A DNA stretch of 64,000 nucleotides from positions 62,001 to 126,000 of the forward strand of contig JAJCYQ010000060.1 in the NCBI GenBank assembly GCA_029262835.1, read 5' to 3'. This stretch comes from Bacteroidota bacterium. Lineage in GTDB: Bacteria; Bacteroidota; Rhodothermia; Rhodothermales; UBA10348. A program made the translations under genes and the position numbers. Shown piece after piece: positions 18,572 through 27,807 of the stretch; the first letter of the stretch is position 1, and the number at the start of each line of letters is the position of its first letter. Under the pieces are notes generated by a model. The model was not told the origin of the DNA and did not search any database. It saw nothing but the letters and a program-made list of their open reading frames with translations.

Positions 18572-19795
18572 TCAATTCAGTCTTTTGACCCACGTGCCTT
18601 GGGGCAATTCGCTGGAAAGTGCCTGTCGTGCACTGTCGGCTGCAGCTGCGCTGGGCCACTGGCCCAGTGCGGCACGGTACAAGGGACCGTCTTCGGTGTC
18701 GAAGTACAGTACACCCGATGGAAGGTTCAGCGGACGGAGCGACTGCAGGAGCGCCGAGGCGGAGGCCTCCCGGGAGGTGGAGGCCGTGATAAGCGTATAG
18801 CCACCCATGCCCCGTGCCAGGGTGGCTACCGCCATTGGAGTTTCAACAACGGACGATGGAGACGCCTCGACGGTCGCCTGTGGGGATGCTTCTTCGGCCT
18901 CGGCGGTCGAGGGGTCTGATTCGTTCGGCTTACTGCCCAGTGTATCGGTGGACTCCTGAAGAGCCTCATCCGGCTTGGCGTCAGCTTCATGGGCCTCTTC
19001 GGCCACAATGGGTAATGTCGGCTGGGGCGTCTGGTCAGATACGCGGATGGCGACAAAGATGCCGATGGCGATAAGTGGTATGGCAACAACGAGGGCGATG
19101 ACCCAGGGGAGCGACCCGTTACGCGCGGCCCGTCGATCCCGGAAAGAAGCTGCAGACCGACGGCCCCGGTCGGCTGCAGGTGTGCTTTTGGCCGTATCGG
19201 ACGGGGGGGCCTCAGGCTTCGGAGGTGACGTACCGGATGAGGGCGATGACGGCTCGTGGACCGGCCCAGGAACATCGGTCGCGGGCTCGACCGGTTCGCT
19301 GGGTACATCAGTCACGGGCTCGATCGGTTCGGAGGGCGTGGACGGCTCGCTAGGCTGCTCCGGGATCTCGGCTGCCGATTTTGTGACGGCGAACGCGTCC
19401 TCCTTCATATGGGGCTGTTCATGGGCCTCCAGATGCGCATAAGCATGGTTGACCACATGCTGCAGATCGCTCGAAGGGGAGAATAGGATGTCACCGTCTT
19501 CGGTCGAGAAGACACCCAGGCCATCGACGCGGGCGTGACCATGTTCCGCAAGGCTCTGCCTGATTTCGCGAGACATGAAATCCACGACGGTGGGGGGCTC
19601 TTCCTCGCCTCTCGTCCGTGTGGCATCGAATGTGACCCGGTCGACGGGGGGATACCATGTTGAGCCCTGCTTTCGGGCACCTTCGTGGACAACATTGAGC
19701 TCGCCCAGCCGCGCAAGAGAAATGCGTCTACCGCTCATAAGGCGATAGGCGATGGTAAGAACCGCTTCCCTGTGTGTAGACGCTGGATCAATCAT
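18572..19795 (-). CDS. HU-CCDC81-like and SPOR domain membrane protein
   Basis: A 407-residue bitopic protein. Residues 1-115 resemble the paired HU-CCDC81 domains found in Bacteroidota SPOR proteins. A long Pro/Glu/Ser-rich linker follows, then one membrane helix near residues 228-250 (LPWVIALVVAIPLIAIGIFV), a second low-complexity linker, and a C-terminal SPOR domain (residues 330-407) with YTLITASTSREASASALLQ and YRAALGQWPSAAAADSAR. SPOR domains bind denuded peptidoglycan glycan strands. Placed just upstream of exbB/exbD, it may be the wall-reaching partner of the proton channel. The HU-like part would be cytoplasmic. Confidence 0.85.
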   Translation of the reverse strand: MIDPASTHREAVLTIAYRLMSGRRISLARLGELNVVHEGARKQGSTWYPPVDRVTFDATRTRGEEEPPTVVDFMSREIRQSLAEHGHARVDGLGVFSTEDGDILFSPSSDLQHVVNHAYAHLEAHEQPHMKEDAFAVTKSAAEIPEQPSEPSTPSEPIEPVTDVPSEPVEPATDVPGPVHEPSSPSSGTSPPKPEAPPSDTAKSTPAADRGRRSAASFRDRRAARNGSLPWVIALVVAIPLIAIGIFVAIRVSDQTPQPTLPIVAEEAHEADAKPDEALQESTDTLGSKPNESDPSTAEAEEASPQATVEASPSSVVETPMAVATLARGMGGYTLITASTSREASASALLQSLRPLNLPSGVLYFDTEDGPLYRAALGQWPSAAAADSARQALSSELPQGTWVKRLN

Positions 19796-19819
19796 GGCCG
19801 CAAGATACCCTCAATACCC

Positions 19820-21556
19820 TCACCAGCGCCACCCGACGCCCACATGGACAGCAGATTCTTCGAGAGGCTGGCCAGAGAAGAAGTCAGGCTCCGAGAACAG
19901 GTGCCTGAGCCCCAGTGTAATTGCGAAATCTGGTCGCACGTTATAACGCGCCTTGAGACTGAAGCGGTAATAATCATCCGTTTCGAGGGTTCGAGCGGTG
20001 TCTCGATCGCGTGCAGACTCGAACAGCAGTTCCGTGAGAACGTCGAGTTGACCGTCAAATCCGCTGCCTTGTATCCAGCCCTTCACAGAGAGTGGGGAAA
20101 CGAAGGGGACGTCCTCACCGGTCGCATCCAGCTCCGTCTGCTGCAAGGTGGCGCCCACGCCACTGTGGAAGGCGGGCGAAAGGATGAGCGCGAAGGACGA
20201 CTCCACGTAGTAGCGATCCATCTCGTCAATGAGACGGTCAAAATAGCCGGTACTGTACCCGGCGAGCGGGGTTGGACTCGCCGCATGATATCCGTACGAG
20301 GGGGAGCGGTCAAAGCCGGCCTGGACTTCCCATTCTGTATACCTGCTGGTGCCCATGAAACCGGCAAAACCACGAATGCTGTACAGGTCTGGTAGAATGA
20401 ACGGCTCATCGCGCACGAACGGGTTGTCCGCCAGCAGCGAGAGAGACGTATGCCTCGCCAGGCCCGGATCGGAGCCGGCGAAGAACGAGGTGGATTCGCT
20501 GAGCCAGTACCGAAGCTTGCCACTGGGGACAAGGAAGGACTCACTCCGGGAGGTCGTTCCTGCTCCCTGCTCGTCACTGTGAATGGCCAGGAGCGTCGCA
20601 CCGATCTCCAGTTCAAGCCGGCGACCGGGCGCCGATGTGACAAAAATGCGTGTATCGCCGTTGCTTGCTGTGCCCAGCGATACCGTGCCGCTCTCATCGA
20701 GCCCCGAAAGCACGCCCGATGCGGCAACGCCTGCCGTCCAGGACGCGACAGGAACGGTCACGCGCCCGCTCCCGAACAACCTGTTTTCGTGCCGGTCCGT
20801 TGACGGATCTACTCTCACGGCCGGGTCGAAAATATCTGTTTCGACTTCCGATGACGTCCATTTCACGTCCAGGTTGTACGGCAGGCGGGCGCCCGGCCGT
20901 GAACCCCATCCTGCGCCAAGATGCAGGGCGGACGCGGTTCGCTCCGGATTCTGCAAGGAAAGCGAGCCCGGTATGGGCGTGGCACCGAAGAGGCTCCATG
21001 AGTTGCGGATCAGCCCGGCCTGCAGGCCGAGAAGTCCGGGTCCGGCCGCCCGCCTCCACCGCACATCGGCATCGAACAGATCCCGTCCTGTGGAGCCCCC
21101 GGTCGGTGTGTTGTCGTGGCCATCCGTCCCGAAATAGGACACAGATGCCGTGACGGTCTGGATCTCATCGCGAAGCAACTCAACGTCTGCATCTACCAGT
21201 CTGTCCAGATAGCGACCAGCCTGGATGGTGACGCGGCCCGAGTTCGCGCGTCGGGAGGCGAAAGCAGAGACCGCCGGTGGAGCAGGTGGTACCAGCGGAC
21301 TCGGTGGCAGGTCAGCCCCAACCTGTTTGTACGTTTCGGAATAGGGTCGACGTTCATCCGGGATGGCGGGAACGGTGGGTGGAGGGTTGAATCCGATCAG
21401 GGGCTGCCGACGCAGCGATGGAAACGAAATGGTCAGGTCCCCGGTGATTTCAACCTGCCTTGGTGCCAGGTCAGGCAAAACAGGTGTTTCCTGGGCCTCG
21501 GCGAGGCCCACCACCATACAGCAGGATGCGAGAAGGGCAGCGTAGTGTAGCTTCAT
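19820..21556 (-). CDS. Outer-membrane beta-barrel protein
   Basis: A 578-residue exported protein. A signal peptide ends around GLAEAQE. The next 90 residues are proline-rich and probably periplasmic. The remainder alternates short amphipathic strands with charged loops, and the last residues are VGVGWRW with a terminal aromatic, a classic outer-membrane barrel ending. No TonB box or plug domain is apparent. Its ATG overlaps the stop of the large TPR gene as TAATG, so the two are translated together. Such TPR/barrel pairs next to SPOR-ExbB-ExbD occur in Bacteroidota; the cargo or role is not known to me. Confidence 0.8.
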   Translation of the reverse strand: MKLHYAALLASCCMVVGLAEAQETPVLPDLAPRQVEITGDLTISFPSLRRQPLIGFNPPPTVPAIPDERRPYSETYKQVGADLPPSPLVPPAPPAVSAFASRRANSGRVTIQAGRYLDRLVDADVELLRDEIQTVTASVSYFGTDGHDNTPTGGSTGRDLFDADVRWRRAAGPGLLGLQAGLIRNSWSLFGATPIPGSLSLQNPERTASALHLGAGWGSRPGARLPYNLDVKWTSSEVETDIFDPAVRVDPSTDRHENRLFGSGRVTVPVASWTAGVAASGVLSGLDESGTVSLGTASNGDTRIFVTSAPGRRLELEIGATLLAIHSDEQGAGTTSRSESFLVPSGKLRYWLSESTSFFAGSDPGLARHTSLSLLADNPFVRDEPFILPDLYSIRGFAGFMGTSRYTEWEVQAGFDRSPSYGYHAASPTPLAGYSTGYFDRLIDEMDRYYVESSFALILSPAFHSGVGATLQQTELDATGEDVPFVSPLSVKGWIQGSGFDGQLDVLTELLFESARDRDTARTLETDDYYRFSLKARYNVRPDFAITLGLRHLFSEPDFFSGQPLEESAVHVGVGWRW

Positions 21557-24500
21557 TATTCAACCTCCAGATCGTCAATGCGCGCCTGCGCGAAGTCTGC
21601 TTCCGGGCTGTCCGGATAGAGGGCCACAAGTTCTTTATAGATGCGAAGTGCTTCGCCAGGATTGCCCATGTCCTCAAACGCGCGGCCCTGCATGGAAAGA
21701 CCTCGGGCCATCCATTCCGGGTAGCCGGGAAACAGGGCAGACATGCGGGACAGCGTCTCGATGGTGCGTGCGGGATTTCCCTCAGAGAAATCCAGTTCTC
21801 CAAGTAACAGCAGGGCCTCGGCGCCCGTAGCATCGCGGGCGTTGCGCGATACTTCCTCGAGCAGGGGAATGGCCTCGGACGGGTTACCGGACTCCAGGTG
21901 GAGCCGCGCCAGACCGAGCAGCGCCGGGTAGGATGCTGGACTGTCCGGCGCCGTCTGTACGACATCCTCGAGCAGCGTACGGGCCTCCGCGGTGCGCCCG
22001 AGGCCCGAGAGTGCACGACTCTTTCCATAAAGCGCCTGGGCCCGTTCGTTCGTGTCAGGCAGGGTCAGCTCCTCGGCGATCTGGAATGAGGACAGGGCCC
22101 CTTGATGGTCCTGCACGTTGAGTTGGAGGGAGCCGAGCAGCTGTGCAATCTCCGCGCGACGGCCGGAGGCTGGCGCTTCCAGCCCCAGCCGGAGTGCCTC
22201 GATGGCGGCTGGCGTATTTCCAGTATCCCGATGGATCAGTCCCAGGTACCAGTAGACGTCGGCCAGTTTGGCGCGTGACACGCCGTCGGTAAGCAAAGAC
22301 TCGAAATCAGCACGTGCCCGCTCTGTGAGACCCGACTGATAGCGCGTTTCGGCCTGGCGGAAGCGAAGTTCTTCGGCAAGCGGAGAGCCACTATGGACCG
22401 CAGCGAGCGAGTCGATGAGCGCATCGGATTGATCTGCATTGCCGCTTGCCAGGAGCGCAAACTGTATTCCCGATGCGGCATCGGCCGTGAAAGGACTGTC
22501 CGGATAGTCACTCAGGACAGCCATGTAAGCCTGGACCGCCTCGTCGGTACGACCGGCGTTGAAGTACGCATCTCCAATACCATACTGTGCCTTCGCGGCC
22601 AGCGGGTCGGTCGGGAAGGACTCCTTGAGCTCACGATAGGACGCTACCGCCAACTCATATTCCTGATTCAGGAAATACAGGTACCCCAGTTGGTAGCGTG
22701 TCTCTTCACGCCATTCACTGGATGGATAATCCTCGATCAACTGTTGAAACGTGGAAATAGCTTCCAGCGGATCTCCAGCGTTTGAATAGGCCTGTCCGAT
22801 CTGGAACAGGGCGTAGTCATCTCCTTCGGCTGCCAACTGGCCGTACACACGAACGGCCTGTGGATACTGCTTGAGCGCGAAGTAACTGTCAGCGAGGCGC
22901 AACCGTGCGTCGCTGCGGTAAGGAACCGTGTCGCCTATGCCCCTGTGGGCTTCGAGAAACGATTCGAAGCGGGGTATGGCGTCGGTGTAGCGTCCCTGAC
23001 GGAAATAGGTCCAGCCAAGAGCATAATGCGCGGCATCGACCTGGTCAGCGCCCGGGAAGTCCCGTAGATAGCGCTCGAACAGATTGCGAGCCTGATCGAA
23101 GTTTTCAAGCTGGAAGTAACTTTCAGCGGCCCAGAAGAGTGTCTGGTCGGCGTTTTCCGACGTGCGATTCGATTCGTAGAGGTCCAGGAATTCATTCGAC
23201 GCTCGCGCGTAGTCGCGACTCCTGTATAACAACCAGGCTTTCTGGAAGATGATGCGCTCCCGGAGTTCGGCGGGGGCGGCATTGATCGCGATTGCTTCGT
23301 CGAATGCACGGAGCGCGGCATCGAAATCTCCCAGGGCAATGTTGGTGTTTCCGAGGTGCATGAGTGCATCTCCCCGAATGACGGAGCTTTCAAAACCGTC
23401 CATGAACACGCGGAAGGCATCTCTGGCGGCTTCCCAGTCACGCCGCTGATATCGGAGGACCCCGAGTTCAAACCACCCTCGGTCGACGAGGGCGTGGTCC
23501 GGCCAATTGTCTACATATCGCCTGAAGACATCGAGTGCCTGTCGGTCCTGGCGTGCCAGGCGAAGGTTGACCGCTTCGTGGTACATGGCCGATGCCGCGA
23601 GGTCATCGGACCCACTTTCGTGGACGAGGCGGAAATTATCAGCAGCCCATTGCCATGTTTCCTGGTGATGATAATTCCATGCCAGGCCATACAGTGCTCG
23701 CCTGTAATATGGACTTTCGGGACGATTCTCCGTAAAATAGCGATAGGAAATGATGGCATCCTCGTGCCGTCTCAACTGGTTGTATGATTCGGCCAGGAGG
23801 AACGTCGCGCGGTCGTAGGCCTCACCGTCCAGGTAGGGTCTCTGGTGTACTATTTCGTCCGCCGCACGACGGTATTCGCCGGTCTCGTAATACGTTTCGG
23901 CGAGGGCGAGTCCCATGTTTCGAGCGAACTCCGACTCGGGAAAGGTGCGCGTGAGGGCCTCCAGGCGCTGCGCGGCTGACGAAAAGAGCTGTTCTTCTAC
24001 ATCGAGTAGTGCGGCGGCATAGGCGGCCCTCGGAGCGGTGTCGGTATCGGAAAACTCACCCACAATACGATCATAAAGATCTCGGGCCTCATTGGTGCGT
24101 CCTGTCTGCGCACGGGATTCGGCCATCCAGTATAGAGCAACTGCAGACGACTCACGGGCTGGACTGCGCTTAAGGACGCCCTCCAGGAGGTCATACGACC
24201 TGTCGTAATCGCCCCGGTCAAAGAAGTACTTCCCCAGTGCCAATCGCGTACCGAATGCGAATGGATGTCTCGGATGTCTGGTATCGAAAACCTCGAGCAG
24301 GCGGATCGCTTCATCCTCATTACCCAGCGCCAGGTGCGCCTCGGCCATGTAATAGAGGCCGTCGATGCTGCGTACATGATCGGGGTGATCGAAGGAGAGC
24401 ACTTCAAATGCGTCGATGGCGCGCGCAAAGAGTCCGCCGTGGAAGAGATCCAGTCCTTCAGCAAACTGGTGTTCGGCCGTGCGGTCGACGGGCTGGGCAT

Positions 24501-24570
24501 GAAGCGCGTTCGCTCTGCCGCCCAGAACAAACACGAGCAGGACAATGCGGGATAAATGCTTCGTTGTCAT
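21556..24570 (-). CDS. Large exported tetratricopeptide-repeat protein
   Basis: A 1004-residue protein with a signal peptide (LVFVLGGRANALHAQP) and then TPR units almost to the end. The repeats show the W/Y-G-A-Y-A-F-P pattern, for example AYYALGWTYFRQGRYTDAIPRFESFL-like and GDAYFNAGRTDEAVQAYMAVL segments. Many resemble the outer-membrane lipoprotein/YbgF-type repeats that hold envelope complexes together. No lipobox is seen, so it is likely periplasmic. It opens the five-gene operon leading to ExbB/ExbD and probably acts as a scaffold for the barrel and the SPOR protein. Specific partners are inferred from operon order only. Confidence 0.87.
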   Translation of the reverse strand: MTTKHLSRIVLLVFVLGGRANALHAQPVDRTAEHQFAEGLDLFHGGLFARAIDAFEVLSFDHPDHVRSIDGLYYMAEAHLALGNEDEAIRLLEVFDTRHPRHPFAFGTRLALGKYFFDRGDYDRSYDLLEGVLKRSPARESSAVALYWMAESRAQTGRTNEARDLYDRIVGEFSDTDTAPRAAYAAALLDVEEQLFSSAAQRLEALTRTFPESEFARNMGLALAETYYETGEYRRAADEIVHQRPYLDGEAYDRATFLLAESYNQLRRHEDAIISYRYFTENRPESPYYRRALYGLAWNYHHQETWQWAADNFRLVHESGSDDLAASAMYHEAVNLRLARQDRQALDVFRRYVDNWPDHALVDRGWFELGVLRYQRRDWEAARDAFRVFMDGFESSVIRGDALMHLGNTNIALGDFDAALRAFDEAIAINAAPAELRERIIFQKAWLLYRSRDYARASNEFLDLYESNRTSENADQTLFWAAESYFQLENFDQARNLFERYLRDFPGADQVDAAHYALGWTYFRQGRYTDAIPRFESFLEAHRGIGDTVPYRSDARLRLADSYFALKQYPQAVRVYGQLAAEGDDYALFQIGQAYSNAGDPLEAISTFQQLIEDYPSSEWREETRYQLGYLYFLNQEYELAVASYRELKESFPTDPLAAKAQYGIGDAYFNAGRTDEAVQAYMAVLSDYPDSPFTADAASGIQFALLASGNADQSDALIDSLAAVHSGSPLAEELRFRQAETRYQSGLTERARADFESLLTDGVSRAKLADVYWYLGLIHRDTGNTPAAIEALRLGLEAPASGRRAEIAQLLGSLQLNVQDHQGALSSFQIAEELTLPDTNERAQALYGKSRALSGLGRTAEARTLLEDVVQTAPDSPASYPALLGLARLHLESGNPSEAIPLLEEVSRNARDATGAEALLLLGELDFSEGNPARTIETLSRMSALFPGYPEWMARGLSMQGRAFEDMGNPGEALRIYKELVALYPDSPEADFAQARIDDLEVE

Positions 24571-24679
24571 GCAGTTCGGTCTCGATAGTGGGCCACGAAA
24601 GGAGGATTGGCAACGTACTATCTGTCAACGTGGACGTTTCCGGCTGTACGAGATTCCTGTATGTCGACTGACATCGACG

Positions 24680-24687
24680 TATATTTG
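24680..24687 (+). promoter_or_regulatory. Possible Bacteroidota-type -7 promoter element
   Basis: The octamer TATATTTG matches the TAnnTTTG -7 box of Bacteroidota primary sigma factor. It lies 60 nt before the PfkB kinase ATG in the 177-nt divergent gap with the TPR gene. I do not see a convincing TTG/TTTG -33 box at the right distance, so this is tentative. Confidence 0.3.
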
Positions 24688-24747
24688 CACGGATCTTTCC
24701 GAGCGCTGATCACATCCATACGTCATACCACAACCGCCCCCAAGTAC

Positions 24748-25683
24748 ATGAGCATTCTGGCCGTAGGCACCGTTGCCTTTGATCGCATAGAAACACCATT
24801 CGGTAGACGCGACCGGGCACTGGGGGGAAGTGCGATGTATATCACGATGGCTGCCCGGTATTTTACGCCGCATCCGAGGATTGTCGCGGTTGTCGGCGGC
24901 GACTTTCCCGTTGCCTACAGGGACGTCCTTGAGGGTTCAGGAATTGACCTGTCTGGACTGGAGATCAACCGTGAAGGCAGGACGTTTGCCTGGGGGGGAC
25001 GCTACCACTATGATCTCAACAACAGGGATACATTGTACACAGATCTGAATGTGTTGGCCTCGTTTTCTCCCGTCTTACCGGAGTCATACACAAGGTCCCG
25101 GGTCGTGTGTCTCGGGAACCTTGATCCTTCCGTACAGCTTCGAGTTCTGGACCAGGTAGAGTCGCCAGGTTTTGTGCTCTGTGACACAATGAATTACTGG
25201 ATTGAGAGCACGCCCGATAGACTCCGGGACGTATTGCGGCGAATAGACTGCCTGACCATCAATGATTCCGAAGCCCGTGAATTGTCCGGTGAGCCCAATC
25301 TGGTGAGGGCCGCTCGGCTGATCAGGGACATGGGGCCGGATATTGTTGTCGTGAAGAAAGGAGAGCACGGAGCACTCATGTTCACGGAAGATGAGGTCTT
25401 CGCCGTGCCAGCGTACCCACTCGAGGATATACAGGACCCGACAGGTGCCGGAGATGCGTTCATGGGTGGCTTCGCCGGTTATCTGGATGCGGCAAACAGC
25501 TTCGGTAGCAGCGACCTGAAAAACGCGCTGGTCTACGGCAGTGCCATCGCTTCCTACTGCGTGGAGAGTTTTGGTCCCGAACGCCTGCAGGAGCTGTCCA
25601 TGACCGACATCGAGACGAGAATTGGGGCGTTCAGAGACCTTACCACGATTCCGGTCTCCCAGTTCGAAGCCAAGGCCTGGTAA
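24748..25683 (+). CDS. PfkB family carbohydrate kinase
   Basis: A 311-residue ribokinase-fold sugar kinase. It starts with SILAVGTVAFDRIETP and has the early Gly motif LGGSAMYITMAARYF. The C-terminal signature DPTGAGDAFMGGFAGYL contains the catalytic Asp of the GAGD anion hole. The frame is open back to 24607, but ATG 24748 precisely precedes the conserved first strand. Substrate cannot be assigned; it stands alone between the TPR operon (divergent) and a convergent coiled-coil gene. The 58-nt gap after it contains two accggtaa repeats but no convincing terminator. Confidence 0.88.
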   Translation: MSILAVGTVAFDRIETPFGRRDRALGGSAMYITMAARYFTPHPRIVAVVGGDFPVAYRDVLEGSGIDLSGLEINREGRTFAWGGRYHYDLNNRDTLYTDLNVLASFSPVLPESYTRSRVVCLGNLDPSVQLRVLDQVESPGFVLCDTMNYWIESTPDRLRDVLRRIDCLTINDSEARELSGEPNLVRAARLIRDMGPDIVVVKKGEHGALMFTEDEVFAVPAYPLEDIQDPTGAGDAFMGGFAGYLDAANSFGSSDLKNALVYGSAIASYCVESFGPERLQELSMTDIETRIGAFRDLTTIPVSQFEAKAW

Positions 25684-25741
25684 TCTCCACGGCTTGGCAA
25701 TCTCCAAAGACCGGTAATTGCCATGGACCGGTAACGCGCTT

Positions 25742-26677
25742 CTATGAGCTGTGGTCTGGGCTGAACTCTGGACTGAACTGCGCCATCTGGGCATCGGGTA
25801 TCCAGCGCATTTCCATGCGGGCGGCCGGGATACCGAGAAGCTCAGAGAGTGTGTCGACCTCCGCAGGCGTCAGTTGTGCAATTCGTTCCACATCGGCATA
25901 TCCCGCCTTCCTCAGAACAGCGAATGAGGGTTCGTCGAGTGCAAGCAGGCTTCGAAGCGCCTGGCCGGTTGTTTGTTCTGACACCGTCGCGCCTGTCATC
26001 ACGTTGATGACAGGCTCAAAGACTGGCATGTCAAAGCGAGGAGCGTGTTCCTTTTTCACAGGAGGGCGGGGTGCGGGAGGGCGGACCCAGTGCACATCGA
26101 AATGGAACGTCGCTGGGGGCGCCACGACTTCGTTCGCCACGACCTCGTTCGCCACACGGTCTTCTTCCGCCACTGCGTCCTGTTCTTGTGTGTCGTCCAC
26201 TTCGTACGAGCGGCTCTCTTCTGCCAGAGCGTCTTCCACGTCGGCGAAGTTGCCTTCTTCCACGACGTCCTCGAATACAGCTTCCTGTCTTGCCGATTGC
26301 TGTGCCAGTTCGCCTTCAAGCAGAGCAATTCGCTCTCGAAGCGCCGACCGCTCGTCCTCATACTCGCTTCGGAGTAACTCATTTTCGAGCTGGAGTTCCT
26401 GGAATTCGTCACGGAGGCCTGTATCCAGGTTGGCAGGGTCCGCGTGCAGACTGGATACATCCTCGTCCGCCACATGGTCCTGTAGCCGAGTGCGGGAGAG
26501 ACTGAATCGCTCCCGCTCCAGTTCCATACTCTGCATCTTGAGGCGACGGTTCGTCATTTCAAGATCGTCGCGCAATCGGGAGAGGGCCAAACGTGCGACC
26601 ATCCAACCGGCGAGTACGCCTGCCACCATGGATACCATGGCGACAATTACAACGATATGTAGAGGATAGTATGTCAA
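25742..26677 (-). CDS. Membrane-anchored coiled-coil protein with C-terminal helix-hairpin-helix-like segment
   Basis: A 311-residue protein of unknown function. One N-terminal membrane helix (IVVIVAMVSMVAGVLAGWMV) is followed by a long charged coiled coil (residues 30-130). A very acidic, repetitive linker follows, including a tandem VANEV repeat. The C-terminal region (about 240-295) has LLALDEPSFAVLRKAGYADVERIAQL and LSELLGIPAARM, resembling the helix-hairpin-helix folds of DUF4332-type proteins. Start is a TTG at 26677, the longest option; later TTG or GTG codons are possible. It diverges from the P460-like lipoprotein gene. Confidence 0.7.
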   Translation of the reverse strand: MTYYPLHIVVIVAMVSMVAGVLAGWMVARLALSRLRDDLEMTNRRLKMQSMELERERFSLSRTRLQDHVADEDVSSLHADPANLDTGLRDEFQELQLENELLRSEYEDERSALRERIALLEGELAQQSARQEAVFEDVVEEGNFADVEDALAEESRSYEVDDTQEQDAVAEEDRVANEVVANEVVAPPATFHFDVHWVRPPAPRPPVKKEHAPRFDMPVFEPVINVMTGATVSEQTTGQALRSLLALDEPSFAVLRKAGYADVERIAQLTPAEVDTLSELLGIPAARMEMRWIPDAQMAQFSPEFSPDHSS

Positions 26678-26781
26678 AAATGTCGATGAAGCGGACCTTG
26701 TACTCTACGGAATCGGACAAAACAACGATTCCTGAAATTATCAGGGAACGGCCCACTTGGACAGCTCGTTGGGCTGGCATT

Positions 26782-27786
26782 ATGACAGATCGCCGTTTTC
26801 AGCTTTCAATTGGTCAATGCATGGCACCTTGCCTGGTGCTTCTGATACTACTGTCCGCATGTGCGCAGCCCACTACCGATATCCCTCCTGGTTATCGTAA
26901 CATTGACCTGGATAAATCCGGAGAAGCCCACCTGATCGGGTACTGGTTGTCGGCATACCTGGATCCCCCAGGCGATCCGTTTGAAGCAGGCGTTGTCTTC
27001 GAGTCCGATGGCTCTTTCTTTCTTGCTGCCAGGGACTCCATGCAGTACAAGGCTCCAGACCTGATGCCGCTACTGGAGCATGAAACTATTGACTGGGCCG
27101 TATTTTCTGCTTTCATCACGGAGACGTGGCATGACGCGGTTGGACATCCCCGGTCCATCGGTGAGTGGGTCGAAATCGAGGGTGACTGGCGGGATGCGGA
27201 GGGTTGGATGCGTATACCGGTCAAGGGCACAATGTCGCCCCATGAGCGTGTCGTCCACGTCCGGGAATCGTCTGTACGCGCTGCGATTGCCAAGCGTGCA
27301 CAGAGTGGAGAGCTCATTTACCCGCTGGGTACACTCTTTGTGGCTGAGCATGTTGAAGGCGATGTGGTCATGGAGACTACCATCATGTGGAAGCGTCAGC
27401 AGGATGCATGGGACTACGTATCATATGACGTCGACGGACAGCGTACGGACCGCATATTCAAGGAACCAGAGCCTCTGCATTCACCCATCCAGTGTCTGGG
27501 GTGCCATGTGGGAAACCGGGGGTTTGAGCCCGAGCGCAGCTTCCCGCGCCAGGTTGCCGCCGGGCCCAACGGAGAGCGTTATATTGGGGTCGACGAGGCC
27601 AGCCGGGACCCGGTGGTGACCTCCGCCCTGAATGAACATATGCGTCGTTCCGATACGATACTCGGACTCTATGCTACCGTTTACCTGTCGCGTGTCCGCA
27701 CGCGTGTGCTGTCCGGCAGCGGTTCATCATCCGATTCGCTGCTTCTGCGCGAGCAGGATATTCCGGTCGACAGTCAGGCTTCCTGA
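26782..27786 (+). CDS. Cytochrome P460-like lipoprotein
   Basis: A 334-residue exported protein. A lipoprotein signal with lipobox LSAC puts the acylated Cys at residue 27. The middle part shows YPLGTLFVAEHVEGD and TTIMWKRQQDAWDYVSYD, then QCLGCHVG with one CxxCH haem c site at residues 238-242. This order (PxG, KR, WD/WxY, CxxCH) is that of cytochrome P460 domains, where the Lys cross-links to haem. P460 enzymes oxidise hydroxylamine or handle nitric oxide; activity here is unproven. The frame extends to 26593 upstream, but ATG 26782 gives the proper signal peptide. folB follows after 21 nt. Confidence 0.78.
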   Translation: MTDRRFQLSIGQCMAPCLVLLILLSACAQPTTDIPPGYRNIDLDKSGEAHLIGYWLSAYLDPPGDPFEAGVVFESDGSFFLAARDSMQYKAPDLMPLLEHETIDWAVFSAFITETWHDAVGHPRSIGEWVEIEGDWRDAEGWMRIPVKGTMSPHERVVHVRESSVRAAIAKRAQSGELIYPLGTLFVAEHVEGDVVMETTIMWKRQQDAWDYVSYDVDGQRTDRIFKEPEPLHSPIQCLGCHVGNRGFEPERSFPRQVAAGPNGERYIGVDEASRDPVVTSALNEHMRRSDTILGLYATVYLSRVRTRVLSGSGSSSDSLLLREQDIPVDSQAS

Positions 27787-27807
27787 CCCCCACCAACCAC
27801 CTCCATC

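Noticed and set aside
25684-25741. Terminator between the PfkB kinase and coiled-coil genes
   Set aside because: The two accggtaa copies and a 5-bp ggcaa/ttgcc pairing are too weak, with no T-run.
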